The notes: generated by a model from the letters alone, not told the origin. A stretch of 64,000 bases of DNA from Gautieria morchelliformis (GCA_015179125.1 WHVA01000113.1:62001-126000), one strand, 5' to 3'; shown: positions 1 to 11,938, numbered from the stretch's first letter. Program-made: numbers and translations.

Positions 1-4
1 CGGA

Positions 5-592
5 GTGCTGGAACGGCTCCAGGAATACAACCTGTGTCTCAAGCTGGAAAAGTGCGAATTTGAGCGGACGAGGATAGAGTATCTTGGGGTGATCATGTTG
101 GAAGGAATGGTGGAGATGGACCCTGTCAAGGTTTCCGGCATGTCAGAATGGCCTACACTGCAAAACAAGAAGGAAGTCCAGTCCTTCGTCGGGCTCATCA
201 ATTTCTACCAGTGGTTCATCAAGGACTTCTCCTGCCATGCCCATGCCCTCTTCGACCTCACCAAGAAGGATGTTCGATGGCGGTGGGGGGAGCCGGAACA
301 AGCCTCCCTTGACAAACTCAAAGAGCTGATCACTTCTGCCCCGGTCCTGATCTTTCCCAACGACTCTCGCCCTTATTGAGTTGAGGTGGATTCTTCTGAT
401 GCAGCCACCAGAGCGGTCTTGTCACAGCAGTCATTGGAAGATGGTGGGAGGTGGCATCCCTTCTTCTCTAAAAGCCTTAGTCTGGTCGAGCAGAACTATG
501 AGATCAAGGAAATGCTGGCAATTATCAGAGTGCTGATGGCCAGCCTGCGCGCTGATATGCGTGTGTCAGGATCACATTCCTTCCGACTCTGA
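5..592 (+). pseudogene. Ty3/gypsy pol relic (reverse transcriptase thumb and RNase H start)
   Basis: The reading frame enters from the left edge and encodes the end of a Ty3/gypsy reverse transcriptase. It includes the strings EYLGVIM, VQSFVGLINFYQWFI and KELITSAPVLIFPN, then the start of RNase H (VEVDSSDAATRAVLSQQ, HPFFSKSLS, EQNYEIKEML). An in-frame TGA at 377-379 lies between the two parts, at the place where intact relatives read straight through. The similarity stops near 550 and the frame ends at 590-592. There is no integrase and no LTR. It is a truncated, dead copy, and the rest lies outside the window. It differs from the chromovirus at 11-19 kb, which carries its own intact pol. Confidence 0.85.
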
Positions 593-1479
593 TCTCCCCC
601 GCAGATTTCCTGCACACTCGACGACTCCCTCACCGACTCCCCAGCATACCCGGCCCTGTATGGATGCGCTCCTCACACCTCATTCCCTGCCCAACGTCCT
701 CTCTCTACTCAGCCCCGTCCGCCCCCGATTACCGCCGCCCATCTCTGGGCCCTGGTGGTTTGCACTCCTGCCCCCGTGCACATCGTGCTGTGCTCCGTGA
801 TTACTGCGAGCTTGTTATTGAGGGATAAGGAGGGAGATAGAGGCAGACAGAGCGGAACATGAAGCACAACGCGTGAGAGAATAGACACTAGCGAGGACAC
901 TGTTAACTCGCTCGACCGGACTCCTCATGGGAGTGAAGGGCTAAAACCATTAGATTCATTGTAGCTACTGAGCTAGCTACTTATACGTATGGATGCATAT
1001 GTGAGTGCTTGGTCAGGGGACAGCGGAGTGGGAACTAAATAGGAGTATCCTAATGTGGATAGCCTTGGGAACATGCCGGTTCGCAGCACAGGCGGCGCTG
1101 AAATAGTAAATAGATGAACTAATGTATACCAGTTTACAACAGAGCTTAGGCCGGGTATGGCGTGGTCGGGCCCGTGGGGGGCGTCGATGGCAGCGAGACG
1201 TCTTTGTATTTGAGTGTGGCATGCGTTCCCTGGGCTTGGTAGCTGTTTTGTGCTTTCTGGAGTAGATTTCTGACACCTGTGTTCCGTCAGTTCGCATGCA
1301 CGCGATACGCTTCCCACCCGCCTATCCCGCAACCCCTTACGCTCACGCTACCCCGTCCTCGCAGCGCCTCGCGATGGCCGACCTCCTTGGCCAGCTCGCC
1401 ATCCACCGCTCCTCGTCCGTTCCTGTCGTGTCCCTCTTTTTGCTATGGTCCATTTGCAAGCCCTTTTTTTCCCTAGTTG
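593..1479. other. Intergenic, no gene recognised
   Basis: The sequence is pyrimidine-rich in its first part. No conserved protein, RNA gene or element boundary was seen. Short open frames here have no recognisable motifs. Confidence 0.5.
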
Positions 1480-2720
1480 GGTTAACTTTGCGATGTATGT
1501 CTTATTCGGATGCTCCTTGTCACATGTAATTCGAGCCGTGTCTGCGATGGCTTGTTGAGATGTATTCCCTTGTGATACGTTCCTTGGTGAGTCTTGACGC
1601 ACGTCTCCAAGTTCCGGTATCCTCCAGCGTCACCTATGCGTTGCGCCACAGGAAGTTGTGCTGTGAACGTGTGCTACTCAGCGTGATACTAAGCACGTCT
1701 AACAGCAGATATCAGCAACACTTTGGGTCACACTGCGGAAGTGGATAACAGACTGACCATCGACACGATGTGGGTGTATTTAAAGGAAAGTGTTGAAGGC
1801 TGTCTCCGGCCGGAATGGTATGCGGACGAGTTAAAGTCGTGGAAGGGGCACTGAGTGTCAGTGATTCTTCCGAGATCGGTAGACAAGCGACGGCCAAGAA
1901 GCTAAGCGGTAAGCAACGTTGTTCTCCTCCGGATGCGAGTCAGCCTGCTCAACGCGCTGGATGCTTCAAGTAATGCAAGGTGAACGCACGCTCGTCGACA
2001 ACCGGTATGACATTATAGCACCATCGTACCTCGAGTGCATTCTGGTTCCTTATCTGGAGACGCCCACAGCCCTCAGGATCAGCATCGCTATTACTTACAC
2101 CCTCTTCTTTATTCAACGCACATCCACCATCCTAACGCATATGCCCTACGCACCACAATTGAGCTCAACGTTTGCTTTCTCCGATCAGTATCATCCTACG
2201 GCTTTCTCGCTGCTTATTTTCCTCCACCGCTGCCTTCAACTCCCTCCACCGCCTCCGAGCGCCTATCAATAGGCGATGCAGAAGCCGGCGCATTGGTTCG
2301 ACTAGGACGTGAGAGTGTGATGGCTTCGATTCAGGACTCCGCAGACCGCTGTGCGCGATGGACCGTCGGCCAGGAGAGTGTTGCACATCCGAGGACCAAT
2401 AGACATTGTCCTGCCTTTGTGTGGTGCGTGTCTCTCAATGTCTGTCACGGAGGATCAGCACCATGAACGTTCTTCGTAAGCCATCATCGGTATCTCTCAC
2501 AGATCAAGACACCGGTCAGTATACCGACCATTACATAATTCACCGGTGCACCACACGCTGAGAATAGAACCAGGGTTGGATTCGAAGAAGCGCATTCTGG
2601 AAATGGGTTGATCGACAGGTTTGGCTTGCAAGCTTCGGGTGACACACTAGCGCCATAGTAAAGTTGATGAAGTGCGGCGGATGCCGGTGGATCCTTTGTA
2701 TGATTTTCCCAGGTTTCTCC
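1480..2720. repeat. Dispersed ~1.2 kb repeat, copy A
   Basis: This stretch is collinear with 5650-6870 on the same strand. Shared blocks include TGATACGTTCCTTGGTGAGT, ACGCACGTCTCCAAGTTCCG, the tract around CTATCAATAGGCG (2263 and 6423) and TTGCAAGCTTCGG (2627 and 6843). By eye identity is about 75-80 percent with small indels, and copy B has an additional ~60 bp near 6710-6770. Neither copy has a long open frame. Ends are approximate. It could be an old non-autonomous element or a local duplication; no terminal repeats or target duplication were found. Confidence 0.75.
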
Positions 2721-3516
2721 ACTTATCTACACCGTGGAGTCTGACATGAGGAGCGCTCTAAAATTTTGTGTATATAAATAGACCGATCACGCCACTAAGT
2801 AGACAAAAGCCCTCGATCTCTTCGCGTCCGGGAGTGTGGCGGCGATTGCGGGTGCCTGGCACGCACGGCCACCCGCTCTGCCGGCTGCCTTCCCACGCTC
2901 ATTTATGTGACATGCCAAGAGGAACGCTGCCCTGCTCGATCAACCCGTTATCCCACGTGACGTTGACCTTATGTGGCGTGGTTACGTGACACTGTTCGCT
3001 TCCACACACTCGGGTCCACCTCCTCGTCCGTCACCGACGGCAATGCAGCTCTGCTCTCCATTTGCACGGTGCCTCAGCCCTCATATTAGACCCTGCTGTG
3101 CCTCGGATCTGCTAACGGAGATTTCTTGTGGCGCCGCAATGATCGCCTTCCCTCGGTTAGTAGTTACTCCTGCCGGGTGGCACACTTCTCGGGCAAGATG
3201 CTCAGTGCTCAGAGGGACATTCTTCACGCTACAAAGGCTGACGGGCGATCGATCTCGTGCGTCAAGCGCATTCTCTCTTCCCGATTTTGTCCCTTACAGT
3301 GTACCGCATTGTACGTAGCTGTCTAGTTGCAGATAACAGAGCAATTGGACGCGCCAGGCACACACACACATAGTCACTTTGTGTTTTCACAGAATATAGA
3401 CAGTTTTGCACCTCCCTTCACCCGGCTCACCTCTGAAACCTATCTTACGGGGCGTAACCAGATAACGAAAGCCTTACAACTCTCCCTCATACCTGACATT
3501 CCCTTATTCTTACCTA
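2721..3516. other. Intergenic, upstream region of the zinc-finger gene
   Basis: No coding similarity was found. The stretch from about 3300 to 3516 is CT-rich directly before the ATG at 3517, as often seen in front of fungal start codons, so it probably holds the promoter and leader of the C2H2 gene. No specific site was identified. Confidence 0.4.
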
Positions 3517-4601
3517 ATGTCTAAAGACACACGCGGCCCATACGCGGATGCTCCTGACCTTCGGTGGGACGGCCGTTCCTTTCATGGCGACCGCAGATTA
3601 CCATCTCTGCGTGAAGTCCTAGGCGGCAAGACATCCTACAATAGTCTTCAAAGAGATCCTCTTCTGATACTTGCCTTCCACAGATGTGCTCGAGCAGTCA
3701 TCCATGCCCCGTCCTTCATGTCAACCGTCTCCTGACGGTCGAAGGCGCGTAAATGCGGTGATGGGATCATTTGGAGATCCGTATCTCACCCTGCCACACT
3801 ATGCTCAGCGTTCAACCTCCAGCGGTCGCGACCAAGGCCCAGACTTACCTCCGATCGCACAACACTCCGAACGGCGCTCATCTCGCAGCAATGCTTATCC
3901 CTCTGCTTCCAGCAGCAACAATTCGTACACACACGCCAGCATGTCTCAACCACAGCCTCCCGTACACTCATATCATCTCTTTAGTTATTCACCAAATCAA
4001 GGTTTAATACATCAAAGATCCTCCGCCCAGGACGATCTCGATCTATCAATTCCGAAACCGCGTTTACCTCCCTCAGATCCATCACGCAAACATAAATGCG
4101 CTGAGTGCGGCAATCGGTTTTCGAAGGAGAACACTTTGAGAGAAAGTACTTTTTCAACTTTCCTTGTGCAACCAGACTTAGGATTTCCTTTAGAATCATT
4201 TACTGACACATTCGGGTGAACGTCGTGCGTAGTGCTCCAATGTATCAGCGTTCGTAAACGAGCCCTAACTATCCACATCAGCATTCCAATGTACATATCC
4301 TGGGTGTGGCCGACGATTTACCATGGCATGCAATATGCAGCGCCATATGCGTACGCACACCTCTGAAAGCGCATTCCAAACAGATACTACTGACGATGGA
4401 GATCGGGACACTCAGCACAGTCGTCACGTCGCGGCGAATCTAGTCGCGAAGGATCAAGTAGAGGTGGTTCTCGTCGCAATGATTTGCGGTCAAGCAGTAG
4501 TCGACACGCGAGAAAATCTTAGTTTCGTGGATTTGCTTTCAAATTGCTTTCGGCTACTTTTACCCCCTTCCCCACCGCAATTAATTGGCATAAAGAGTTA
4601 A
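3517..4601 (+). CDS. C2H2 zinc-finger protein, multi-exon, one break in the frame
   Basis: This is a probable DNA-binding transcription factor. Exon 1 is 3517-3610 (ATG, MSKDTRGPYADAPDL...). The intron 3611-3683 is GT-AG and keeps the frame. Exon 2 runs to about 4145 and encodes a Ser/Pro/Gln-rich region ending in the first half of finger 1 (KCAECGNRFSKENTLR). Its second half (NHLLTHSGERP) begins at 4194. The intron 4225-4281 (GT-AG, CTAAC branch site) joins it in frame to finger 2 (C-x4-C-x12-H-x3-H, FQCTYPGCGRRF...HMRTH). The only available GT-AG splice inside finger 1 (4146-4193) is off by one base, so the gene may be broken or an intron misread. After finger 2 the open frame continues to 4599-4601, but a Ser/Arg-rich frame at 4442-4530 looks more natural as a C-terminus, so the 3' end is uncertain. 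Confidence 0.7.
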
Positions 4602-5649
4602 TCATTCCTTCTTTCATCACCCTTCGATAAACCTACCTGTATCGTATTGGACCTTTCTCCCTCTTTGTAATGTATGAACGGTCGACGTGTATTATCCAGT
4701 ATACAATAAGTATGCAGCTATAGATGCGGCGAAGTCCTTGGATTCATGCTTGTGTACTACTTGAGTTTCGTGGATGAACCAAGTACATTCTCAAAATATT
4801 GGACCTTGCATGCAATGCTTCCTAGCTGAAACATTTGGCCCTGATAGAAGACATGCTGCTGAGTTCCTGGATCTAGCTTGGAACATGTACGGCATCTTGT
4901 GGAAGTCGAAATAATTCATGGCCCAACTAATTCGGAGCAAATGTTTCACATGTATGTGAAGATTCTACATCATATACTTATAATAGGTGGCAGAACATGC
5001 CATTTGCGTGAAAGTTTTCTCGCCGAGGCTGCAGAAACGTTGGTCACCGATCTCTCATCGCTCAACATATCAAGCAACCTATCTGATGCCGACTTCTGCC
5101 TTCCATGGACCTTGGACACTGATTGGTCGCAGACACAAGTGCTTGGGATATAACCTCCCCGTCGAACACTCCTCGAGCCTGTCTTGGATCCCATAAGTTA
5201 CAACGATTTCCTGCGAAAGACGGTTGCCTCCAGTTGCCCAACTTCAACACTGGTGGAGATGAGTGCCTGCTCAGGCCCTGCTTTGAAATCAGCCGTAGCA
5301 GAGGGAAGTTGGGACGTTGGACGGCTGATGAGGCAAGAAAATCACGTGATTGGCATGCACAGGTGCTGTGTGACGGGTGAGTCACACGCCCAGTCTCTCG
5401 GCACCACCGCGCACTGACGTTTTCATCACCATGCATATCTTTCAGCTATCCAACGGAAGAGGCGACACAGTGCGAGAGAACCTCAGATTCTAGGGTATTT
5501 TTAAGCTGAGCCCCAGTGGCGAGCTGCGAAGGCAAAGGAAGGGGAACAGGAAGCAGCCGGGCGTGCGCATCCCTGGTGGGTTCTCATTCGTGTTATTCTT
5601 GGCGTTCCTTTCGTTTTCTTCTTTCTCCCCATGGTCCCTTTTGCGTTTC
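4602..5649. other. Intergenic, no gene recognised
   Basis: Short overlapping open frames occur on both strands between 4880 and 5440, but none shows a known motif or a consistent exon structure. Nothing else was seen. Confidence 0.4.
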
Positions 5650-6870
5650 CTGTGCCCCTCTTTGGGTTCTCTTTGCGGCGTGTCTTATTCGGATGTTCCC
5701 TTACCACGCCCAACTCGAGACGTGTGTGCAATGGCCCTTGGGTTCCTTTGTGATACGTTCCTTGGTGAGTTCTGACGCACGTCTCCAAGTTCCGGTATCC
5801 TCCCTCGCCACCTATACGTTGCACGCGACGGGAGCACGTGCTGTGAACGTGTGCTACTCAGCGCGATAATAACAGCAGAGATCAGCTACACTTGACTTGG
5901 GTCACACTGCGGACGTGTATAACAGCCTGACCATCGACGCGATGCGGGTGTATATAGAGACAAGTGTTGGGGGGTTTTCTTCTGCAAGAATGGTATGCAG
6001 ACAAGCTAAAGACGTCATGCAATGGGGACTGAGTGTCAGTGATGCTTCGGAGCTCGCTAGCCAATCGACGGCGAGCAAGCTAAGTAGTAGGCAACGTTGT
6101 TCTGCTCCGGATGTGAGCCCGCATGTTCAACGCGCAGAATGCTTGAATGCAGGGTGACTGGACGCTCATCGCCACCGGTATGACTTTATAGCACCCTCGT
6201 ACCTCACATGCATACTGATTCCTTATCCTGCGACGCCCACCGCCTCAGCATCGCTATTACTTACGGTCTCTTCTCTATTCAACGCACGCCTACCGCCCTA
6301 GCGTATACGCACGACAATTGAGCCCAATTTTTGGTTTCTGCCCTCAGTGTCATACTACGGCTTTCTCGCGGCTTGTATGTTCCTCCACCGATACCTTCAG
6401 TTCCCTCCACCTCTTCCGTATCCCTATCAATAGGCGCTGCAGAATCCGTCGCGTTAGGTCGACTAAGACGCGAGCGTGTGATAGCTTTGATTCAGACCGT
6501 CGTGCGCGATGGACGGTCAACCAGGAGGGGGCTGCACGTCCGATGTACTGTCGATGTCCTGCCTGCCCGGATGGTGCGTGTCTGCCAATGTCTGTCACGG
6601 AAGGTCAGCATCATCAACGTTCTTCATAAACCGTGTTCAGGCTCAGTATTCCTCACAGGTCAAGGCTCAAGTTCACTTCGGTATACCGACCCTTACATAA
6701 TTCACCGAGGTGCGTACTTATGTGATAAGTCGCAACCGAATCGGGGGTAATGCGGCACCGGGCTGCCGGGAGCCGAGAATAGAAACAAGGCCTGGATTCG
6801 AAGATAGGAGCAGGCGCGCGCTTCTCGGGATGGGTGGTTTGCCTTGCAAGCTTCGGGGCTTCTGCTTCCC
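5650..6870. repeat. Dispersed ~1.2 kb repeat, copy B
   Basis: Second copy of the repeat described at 1480-2720, in the same orientation about 4.17 kb downstream. The pair brackets the zinc-finger gene. Copy B contains extra sequence at about 6710-6770, after the shared AATTCACCG. It has no coding capacity of its own. Confidence 0.75.
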
Positions 6871-8249
6871 AGACTGATGCGTGCCTTGTGGCATGACGTG
6901 CCTGCGAAGGGGCCTGGGCGCTTGACGTGAATCGAGCCTAAATGGGCGTAGCATCCGTCCATTTGATCGCCGATCGATCACTTCGATCACGATCTAAACA
7001 TGGCCATCTGGCGTGCGCGCTCGTAAGGGCGGTACACATCATACGTACGTCACTGGTGCGATGCTCAATATATAATCCAGTCGAGTGGCGGCATTCGCAC
7101 CATGCGCGTCATCTTCAGCTACTCGCTTGTGTGTTCCTCACTGCCCTGGCTGCGCCTGTCCGCAAGGCGAACCCTTCCCCCGAAGATGAGCGTCTTTCTT
7201 CTTCGCCATCACCGTGTGCAGCGTTAACTAAGCTGCATGAGACGATGTTGCAGGCAGCGAGTTCGTAGGCCCGGACAGTACCCCGCTCGATTCCCCCACG
7301 TGGTTCTAGGCCCAGTGTCGAGCGTCGACATTCCCGCAGTTGGAGCCCGGGGCTGTAAGTCGTCTTTGTCATTCCCATTCTCCATCTCACCAACCACCCT
7401 CCCCGCAGCAACTGCCCGTCCATCCTCTTCCTGCACTATATCTTTAGCCCTTCGAGAAAAAGTGTCGTACTCATTGTCGTCATATCCTCTCTGCCTCTCC
7501 GGCGCCGTGTTAGTATTCGATCTGTATTTGTCCCCGTATTTCATGTCATAATGATTTCAATGCCCCCCCTCTCCCCTTCTCTCGTTTTCATCCCGATCCT
7601 TATCTCATTCCCTTTTATTTCGTCCGCAATGTCAATCCCACCTCCAATCCCAAATTTATATAAATATATCAAACTCAACTCAGCACACATTTCTCCTGTC
7701 TCTTAGCATGTATAATGAACCAGCCCGCTTGCATCGTTATATTGGACACAGCGAGCAGGGCGACCCCCGACGGAGGTCACGACCAGAGTGGATAGCGCAA
7801 CTTGGATCTCGAGTGAAACCGCTGGATAATTAGCTAAGGCGCCCAAACTTTCACCCCGGTGAATTCTGCTGCACATGGCGGCCGCGTGTCCTGGGCCTGA
7901 TCTGTTCGGTTTCAGGTTCCTGGCCACATTACATGTCACCTGGCTTCTTCCCTTCCATTGCTAACCTTCCGCGACGGTGCTTCTGTCCCTCGGTTGTCAT
8001 TCGGAATTTGGCGCTGGGTGCTTCCATACCTTTTCTTCTGCTTCTGTCATGATTGGACGCGGGACAATTAGCTAAGGCGCCTAAATTCTCGCCGGGGCCG
8101 AGGTTACCGCACCGGCGGCTGCTTCGGCTCACAGATATGCACCGCACGGTGATTCAGAAGAGTGAGGCAATAGTGTTCAACGATGAATGGCATGTTCTCA
8201 CTTCATACTGTCATCACAGTTCCAGTCAAGTATATCTTGTTAGCCTTGA
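6871..8249. other. Intergenic with two short anomalies
   Basis: At 7099 an ATG opens MRVIFSYSLV. One frame over, the sequence reads VFLTALAAPVRKANPSPEDE and stops at 7266, which resembles a secretion signal broken by a frameshift. This is weak evidence for a decayed small secreted protein. CT-rich sequence follows at 7400-7700. A repeated block occurs at 7822-7860 and 8062-8097 (separate entry). No intact gene was recognised. Confidence 0.35.
7820..8100. repeat. Direct repeat of a ~38-bp block
   Basis: The block around AATTAGCTAAGGCGCC occurs at about 7822-7860 and again at about 8062-8097, same strand, with roughly 80 percent identity across 38 bp. On the minus strand both copies read a similar peptide (GESLGALANYPA and GENLGALANCPA), so they may be remnants of a duplicated coding piece. 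Confidence 0.6.
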
Positions 8250-8257
8250 TTCCCAGT

Positions 8258-8892
8258 AGTGATGGGCACGGCCTGGCTTGGCCTGAAAGCCGTGGCTTTG
8301 GCCTGGCTCGCCCTGGCTTTGGCTTGCTAAAAACCTGAGCCAGGCCATTAGCACTTGGCCTGGCTTGGCTCGGGCTTGGCCTTGGCTTGGGCCGTGGCCT
8401 GTTGGTGGGATAGATTAGTAAGGTTAATAACTGTGATATATATACTATTACCTTGTGAAACGCTCGCATATGCCTGCCAAGTGTAGATACATCATTGGGT
8501 GACTTTCCATAGAGCTAAATTCCTAAATTCCACGTTCTAAACGTCGCGGAACATCGAGCCGAGTGCTAGCCGATGACAGGGAAGCGTCTTACAAGTCCAC
8601 TATGTCAGACAAATTAATGTTTTAAGCCAAAAATAACCTAAGGCGACTGTAACTACACTACATATCATTGAAAAATGTTATATACCCACCAGTATCAGAG
8701 CAAACATACCCTTTTTGGTGACTGAAGGTCCTGTATTTAGGCACTCGCCAGGCCACGGCTTCCTGGCTCGGCTTTGGCCTGGAAAAACCTGAGCCAGGCC
8801 ATGAAGCCAGATGCACCAACGGCTTTGGCCTGGCCTATTGGCGGCTCGGCCTGGCTCGGCTCACGGCCTGGGCCAGGCCATGCCCATCACTA
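8258..8892. mobile_element. hAT-type non-autonomous DNA transposon (MITE)
   Basis: A 635-bp element bounded by terminal inverted repeats that begin TAGTGATGGGCAYGGCCTGG at each end. Its target duplication is perfect and 8 bp long, ATTCCCAG at 8250-8257 and again at 8893-8900. Eight-base duplications with a TAGTGATGGG-type end are the pattern of hAT elements. The sub-terminal 150 bp at each end is packed with copies of GGCCTGGCTTGG-like motifs on both strands, while the centre (8410-8740) is AT-rich. There is no transposase frame, so it must be moved by a transposase supplied elsewhere. Confidence 0.92.
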
Positions 8893-8900
8893 ATTCCCAG

Positions 8901-9281
8901 TGAGAATCGACCTGTATCTGAGGTGGTCGCAGCGGTTCAGGTCGGTGAAAACCACGGACCCAGTCTGATTGCTGGACCACAAAAGTGATACTTACTGGTT
9001 CATGTACGTTCAGGCCGGATGAATAGAATTTTTTATATCTTTTGCTATCAGTTCTGGGAAGATTGCATCTGTTACAGTTCAGATATGATGACATCAGTTT
9101 GGGGTTTATTTACAAATATTGTAATACTGCTGGGACTGATCCCACCAGATCCTCCTGTCCCAATTGATCACCTCAGGTACCTCACCCTCAACCAATCCCA
9201 CCAGGCGCACCATTCTCAACTGATCCCACCCGAACCACCACTCCCGGTACATGAAGAAAGATAGTATGCTGGGAAATGCTA
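8901..9281. other. Spacer between two DNA transposons
   Basis: It contains a short patch at 9125-9250 in which variants of CTGATCCCACC recur. No gene was seen. Confidence 0.4.
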
Positions 9282-9311
9282 CAGTTGCGGACAATCAAAC
9301 ATGACAATTTT
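9282..9311 (+). repeat. Left terminal inverted repeat of the Tc1-like transposon
   Basis: A 30-bp sequence beginning CAGTTGCGGACAATC, preceded by TA. It matches the reverse complement of 20690-20719 at 28 of 30 positions. Confidence 0.92.
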
Positions 9312-9594
9312 AGCGACCGAATTTTGGACATCGCCACAAACGTACTAAATGGTCAAAACCTGTTAGAGTGTGCTCTTTATGACCTAACGAATTGATTTGT
9401 ACAAGCCGATTCCTCTAAATCAAAAATTTGGGGTTGGATACCCCAAAAATTTGGCCACCCCCTGAACAAAATCGGGAAAATTCTGAAAAAATGCACAACT
9501 GAGAGCTCCCGATGAGCCAAGAATGATTACGTTCACAGATTTGAAATTAGTTTGGCGCTGAAGCAATAAACTGCGCAGCACACGTCCTGTTGAA

Positions 9595-9965
9595 CGTTGC
9601 ACCAGCCATCCTACGCTGGTGTTATTACTGCAGTAGTAAGTTCTAACCCCATGGCTCATTGAACGCTAAACACTGATACCAATCACATAGTCGGTAAGGT
9701 TGCACCGGCCGTCCTACGCTGGTGTTATTACTGCGGTAGTAAGTCCTAACCCTGTGGCTCATTGAACACTGAACACTGAATGCTGAGCGCTGGTACCAAT
9801 CATATAGTCAGTAACATTGCACTGGCCACCCTATGCTGGTATTATTACTGCAGTAGTAAGTCCTAACCCCATGGCTCATTGAACGCTAAATGCTGAATGC
9901 TGAACACTGGTACCAGTCACATAGTCGGTTGAACATTGCACCAGCCATCTTACGCTGGTGTTAGA
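9595..9965 (+). repeat. Minisatellite, about four units of 104-119 bp
   Basis: Unit starts at about 9595, 9699, 9816 and 9935, the last partial. Each unit carries TTGCACYRGCC, ACGCTGGTGTTATTACTGC, AGTAAGTCCTAACCC and CATTGAAC, with length changes from extra GAACACT/GAATGCT insertions. It lies upstream of the transposase start and ends about 40 bp before the ATG at 10008, so it occupies the transposon's 5' control region. Confidence 0.85.
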
Positions 9966-10007
9966 TCTAACCCCGTGGCTCATTCAACGTTGAATGTGGG
10001 TACCAAT

Positions 10008-11257
10008 ATGGCACGTGGACAACCTCCCAAATGCTGCCAAAATATCACTGGAGTTCAAAATCAGCCCAGAGAACCGTCTGGGACTGACCTGCCTAACGTG
10101 GAACCCCCCGCAAATCACCCGTCTGATGCACCATCCCCATCTGACCAGCCTGATGAGGATGAAGGGTTACAACTGCATCTTGACAGCACAAGGGTCCTTA
10201 TTGACAATGATGAGGCCAGTATTGAGTCGGGGTCAGAAGTTGAAGAAATGTCCGAGCTGGGAGACTGGAATGATGAGGAGCTTCAGGAAAAGATGTATAT
10301 ACGGTCAACATCGGAGATGATCCTTCAGATGAAGACTGGCTCCCACCTGAATTGCGGCCAAAGAAGAAGGTCAGGATTGGTCAGTCAACGCCTGCAAAAT
10401 CCATTTCATGAGCTCATTATGTGAATCAGACCGACCCAAGGAGTACATGAAGGGCCCTGATGTTATGAGAAAATCAAAATGCACCCAACGCCGATATCGA
10501 AAGGCTGATCGTGGACAACAGTGATTGGATGCTTTTGCTTTCACCCCCAAGCCTAAACCTGTCCACATATCTGAAACTTTGATGATCCAACAGGAGAGTG
10601 TTGAGATTGAGATTCCACCAGCAATCCGACAAGAAAGTGTGGAAGCAGTGATCCCACCAGCTTCCGATGGCAATGTTGTTGACAATGAGTCAGATGATGG
10701 GGGGTGGGAAGATGACCTCGATGAGTGTGTTCAGGGAGGTGGTGAGATCCGTAGCTGGGATATATTGCGAGAGCAAATAATCAAGGATCTGGGAAAGCGG
10801 GCAAAGACATTACCTCTCACCAAAATAAACCAACTGCTCATCCTTCGTAACTTTGCGAATCTCCAACAGAAAGGATACAATAAGATGGAAGCAAGCCTTG
10901 AAATTGCACGTCAGTGGCACCCAGGTGATGGAGTTCACTATGCTCGCAAGATACGTGCTCTTGTACACCATTATCAAGTGTTTGAACAGCTTCCGGTTGA
11001 AAAGAGGGGTGGAGAGAAGCAGGCTCGCAGCTTATTGCTGGATGAGCAGGTCAAAAAAGCGGCACGAGTTTGGCTCACCTCAGTGAAGGTTGGTGAAGTG
11101 ACACCGGGTGCATTCCAACGGGCTCTCAACGCTGAAATCCTGCCTGCGCTGTCCATCTCATTGAAACGGCCACTTTGTCAGCGCACTGCACGAAGATGGC
11201 TCCTTAAACTTGGATGGCGGTTGAAGACACTGAAGAAGGGTGTGTACAAGGATGGCC
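10008..11257 (+). pseudogene. DDE transposase, N-terminal part (broken)
   Basis: The frame starts at ATG 10008 (MARGQPPKCC...) with an acidic N-terminus. At about 10300 it shifts to another frame that continues as DDPSDEDWLPPELRPKKKVR. A TGA at about 10521 interrupts the following stretch (MRKSKCTQRRYRKA...). From 10525 a long frame encodes helical sequence and the DNA-binding part ending LCQRTARRWLLKLGWRLKTL and KKGVYKDG, directly before the chromovirus insertion at 11258. The remainder of the gene resumes at 19397. It is dead from a frameshift, a stop and the insertion. Confidence 0.85.
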
Positions 11258-11938
11258 TGTTACGTATCGAGATTTCCACTAAGTCGGAACTGGAAAGGAC
11301 AGCGGCTTCAACTTATAGGTTGCGCCCCCAATGAACTATCGTCCTAGGTATTTCGGAAATGAGCCGGAAGTCGGAAAGTACTGGACCAGAGGTTTGGTCG
11401 GAACTTGAGTCGGAACTGAGGCGGAAGGCGGAAGACGGAAGGCTGAGAGAGAGACTGAGATCTTGCTAGACTCGCTGTGCTAAGAACAGGAGATGGAGCG
11501 AAGGAAATCAAGTATCGAAGGTGATTATCTGATTGCAGAATAACAGACATACATGAGGGGGTTTTTATACAAAGCGCAGAGCAACAAGTAATGGTGTTGT
11601 ACTAAGCAAATTCCGGAGGAAGCGGAAGTCGAGTACAATGTGTGGGAACTAACTAATTGGGAACAATGGGACTACAAGGGGGGTTCAGGGTAAGGTAGAA
11701 CAATGGCAAAGAACAAGGGGTCGGAAGAACATATCTGACAACGAACTACAAGGGTGACCGGATATATGTTTTTGATGGATGGCGAGGTGGGTCCGGTGGG
11801 TCCGAGTAATAGAGTCGAAAGAACAAGGGAAATGTACAAGGGGCGGAATGTCGGAAATGTCGGAGGGGCGGAACGTTGTGCGGAGCTATTGGAGGGGCGG
11901 AACTGAGGGTCGGGAGTCGGAAATGAACGGTCGTAACA
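11258..11938 (-). repeat. 3' LTR of the chromovirus
   Basis: 681 bp, ends TG...CA, homologous to 18715-19396. It is rich in the pentamer CGGAA on the plus strand. Diverged copies of the same LTR are found at 33748-34191 and 36154-36411. Confidence 0.95.

Noticed and set aside
1480-6870. The 1.2-kb direct repeats as LTRs of one element carrying the zinc-finger gene
   Set aside because: No TG...CA ends, primer site, polypurine tract or target duplication, and nothing retroviral between them.
7099-7266. Small secreted protein gene
   Set aside because: The apparent signal peptide is split over two frames with no splice signal, and the product would be very short.
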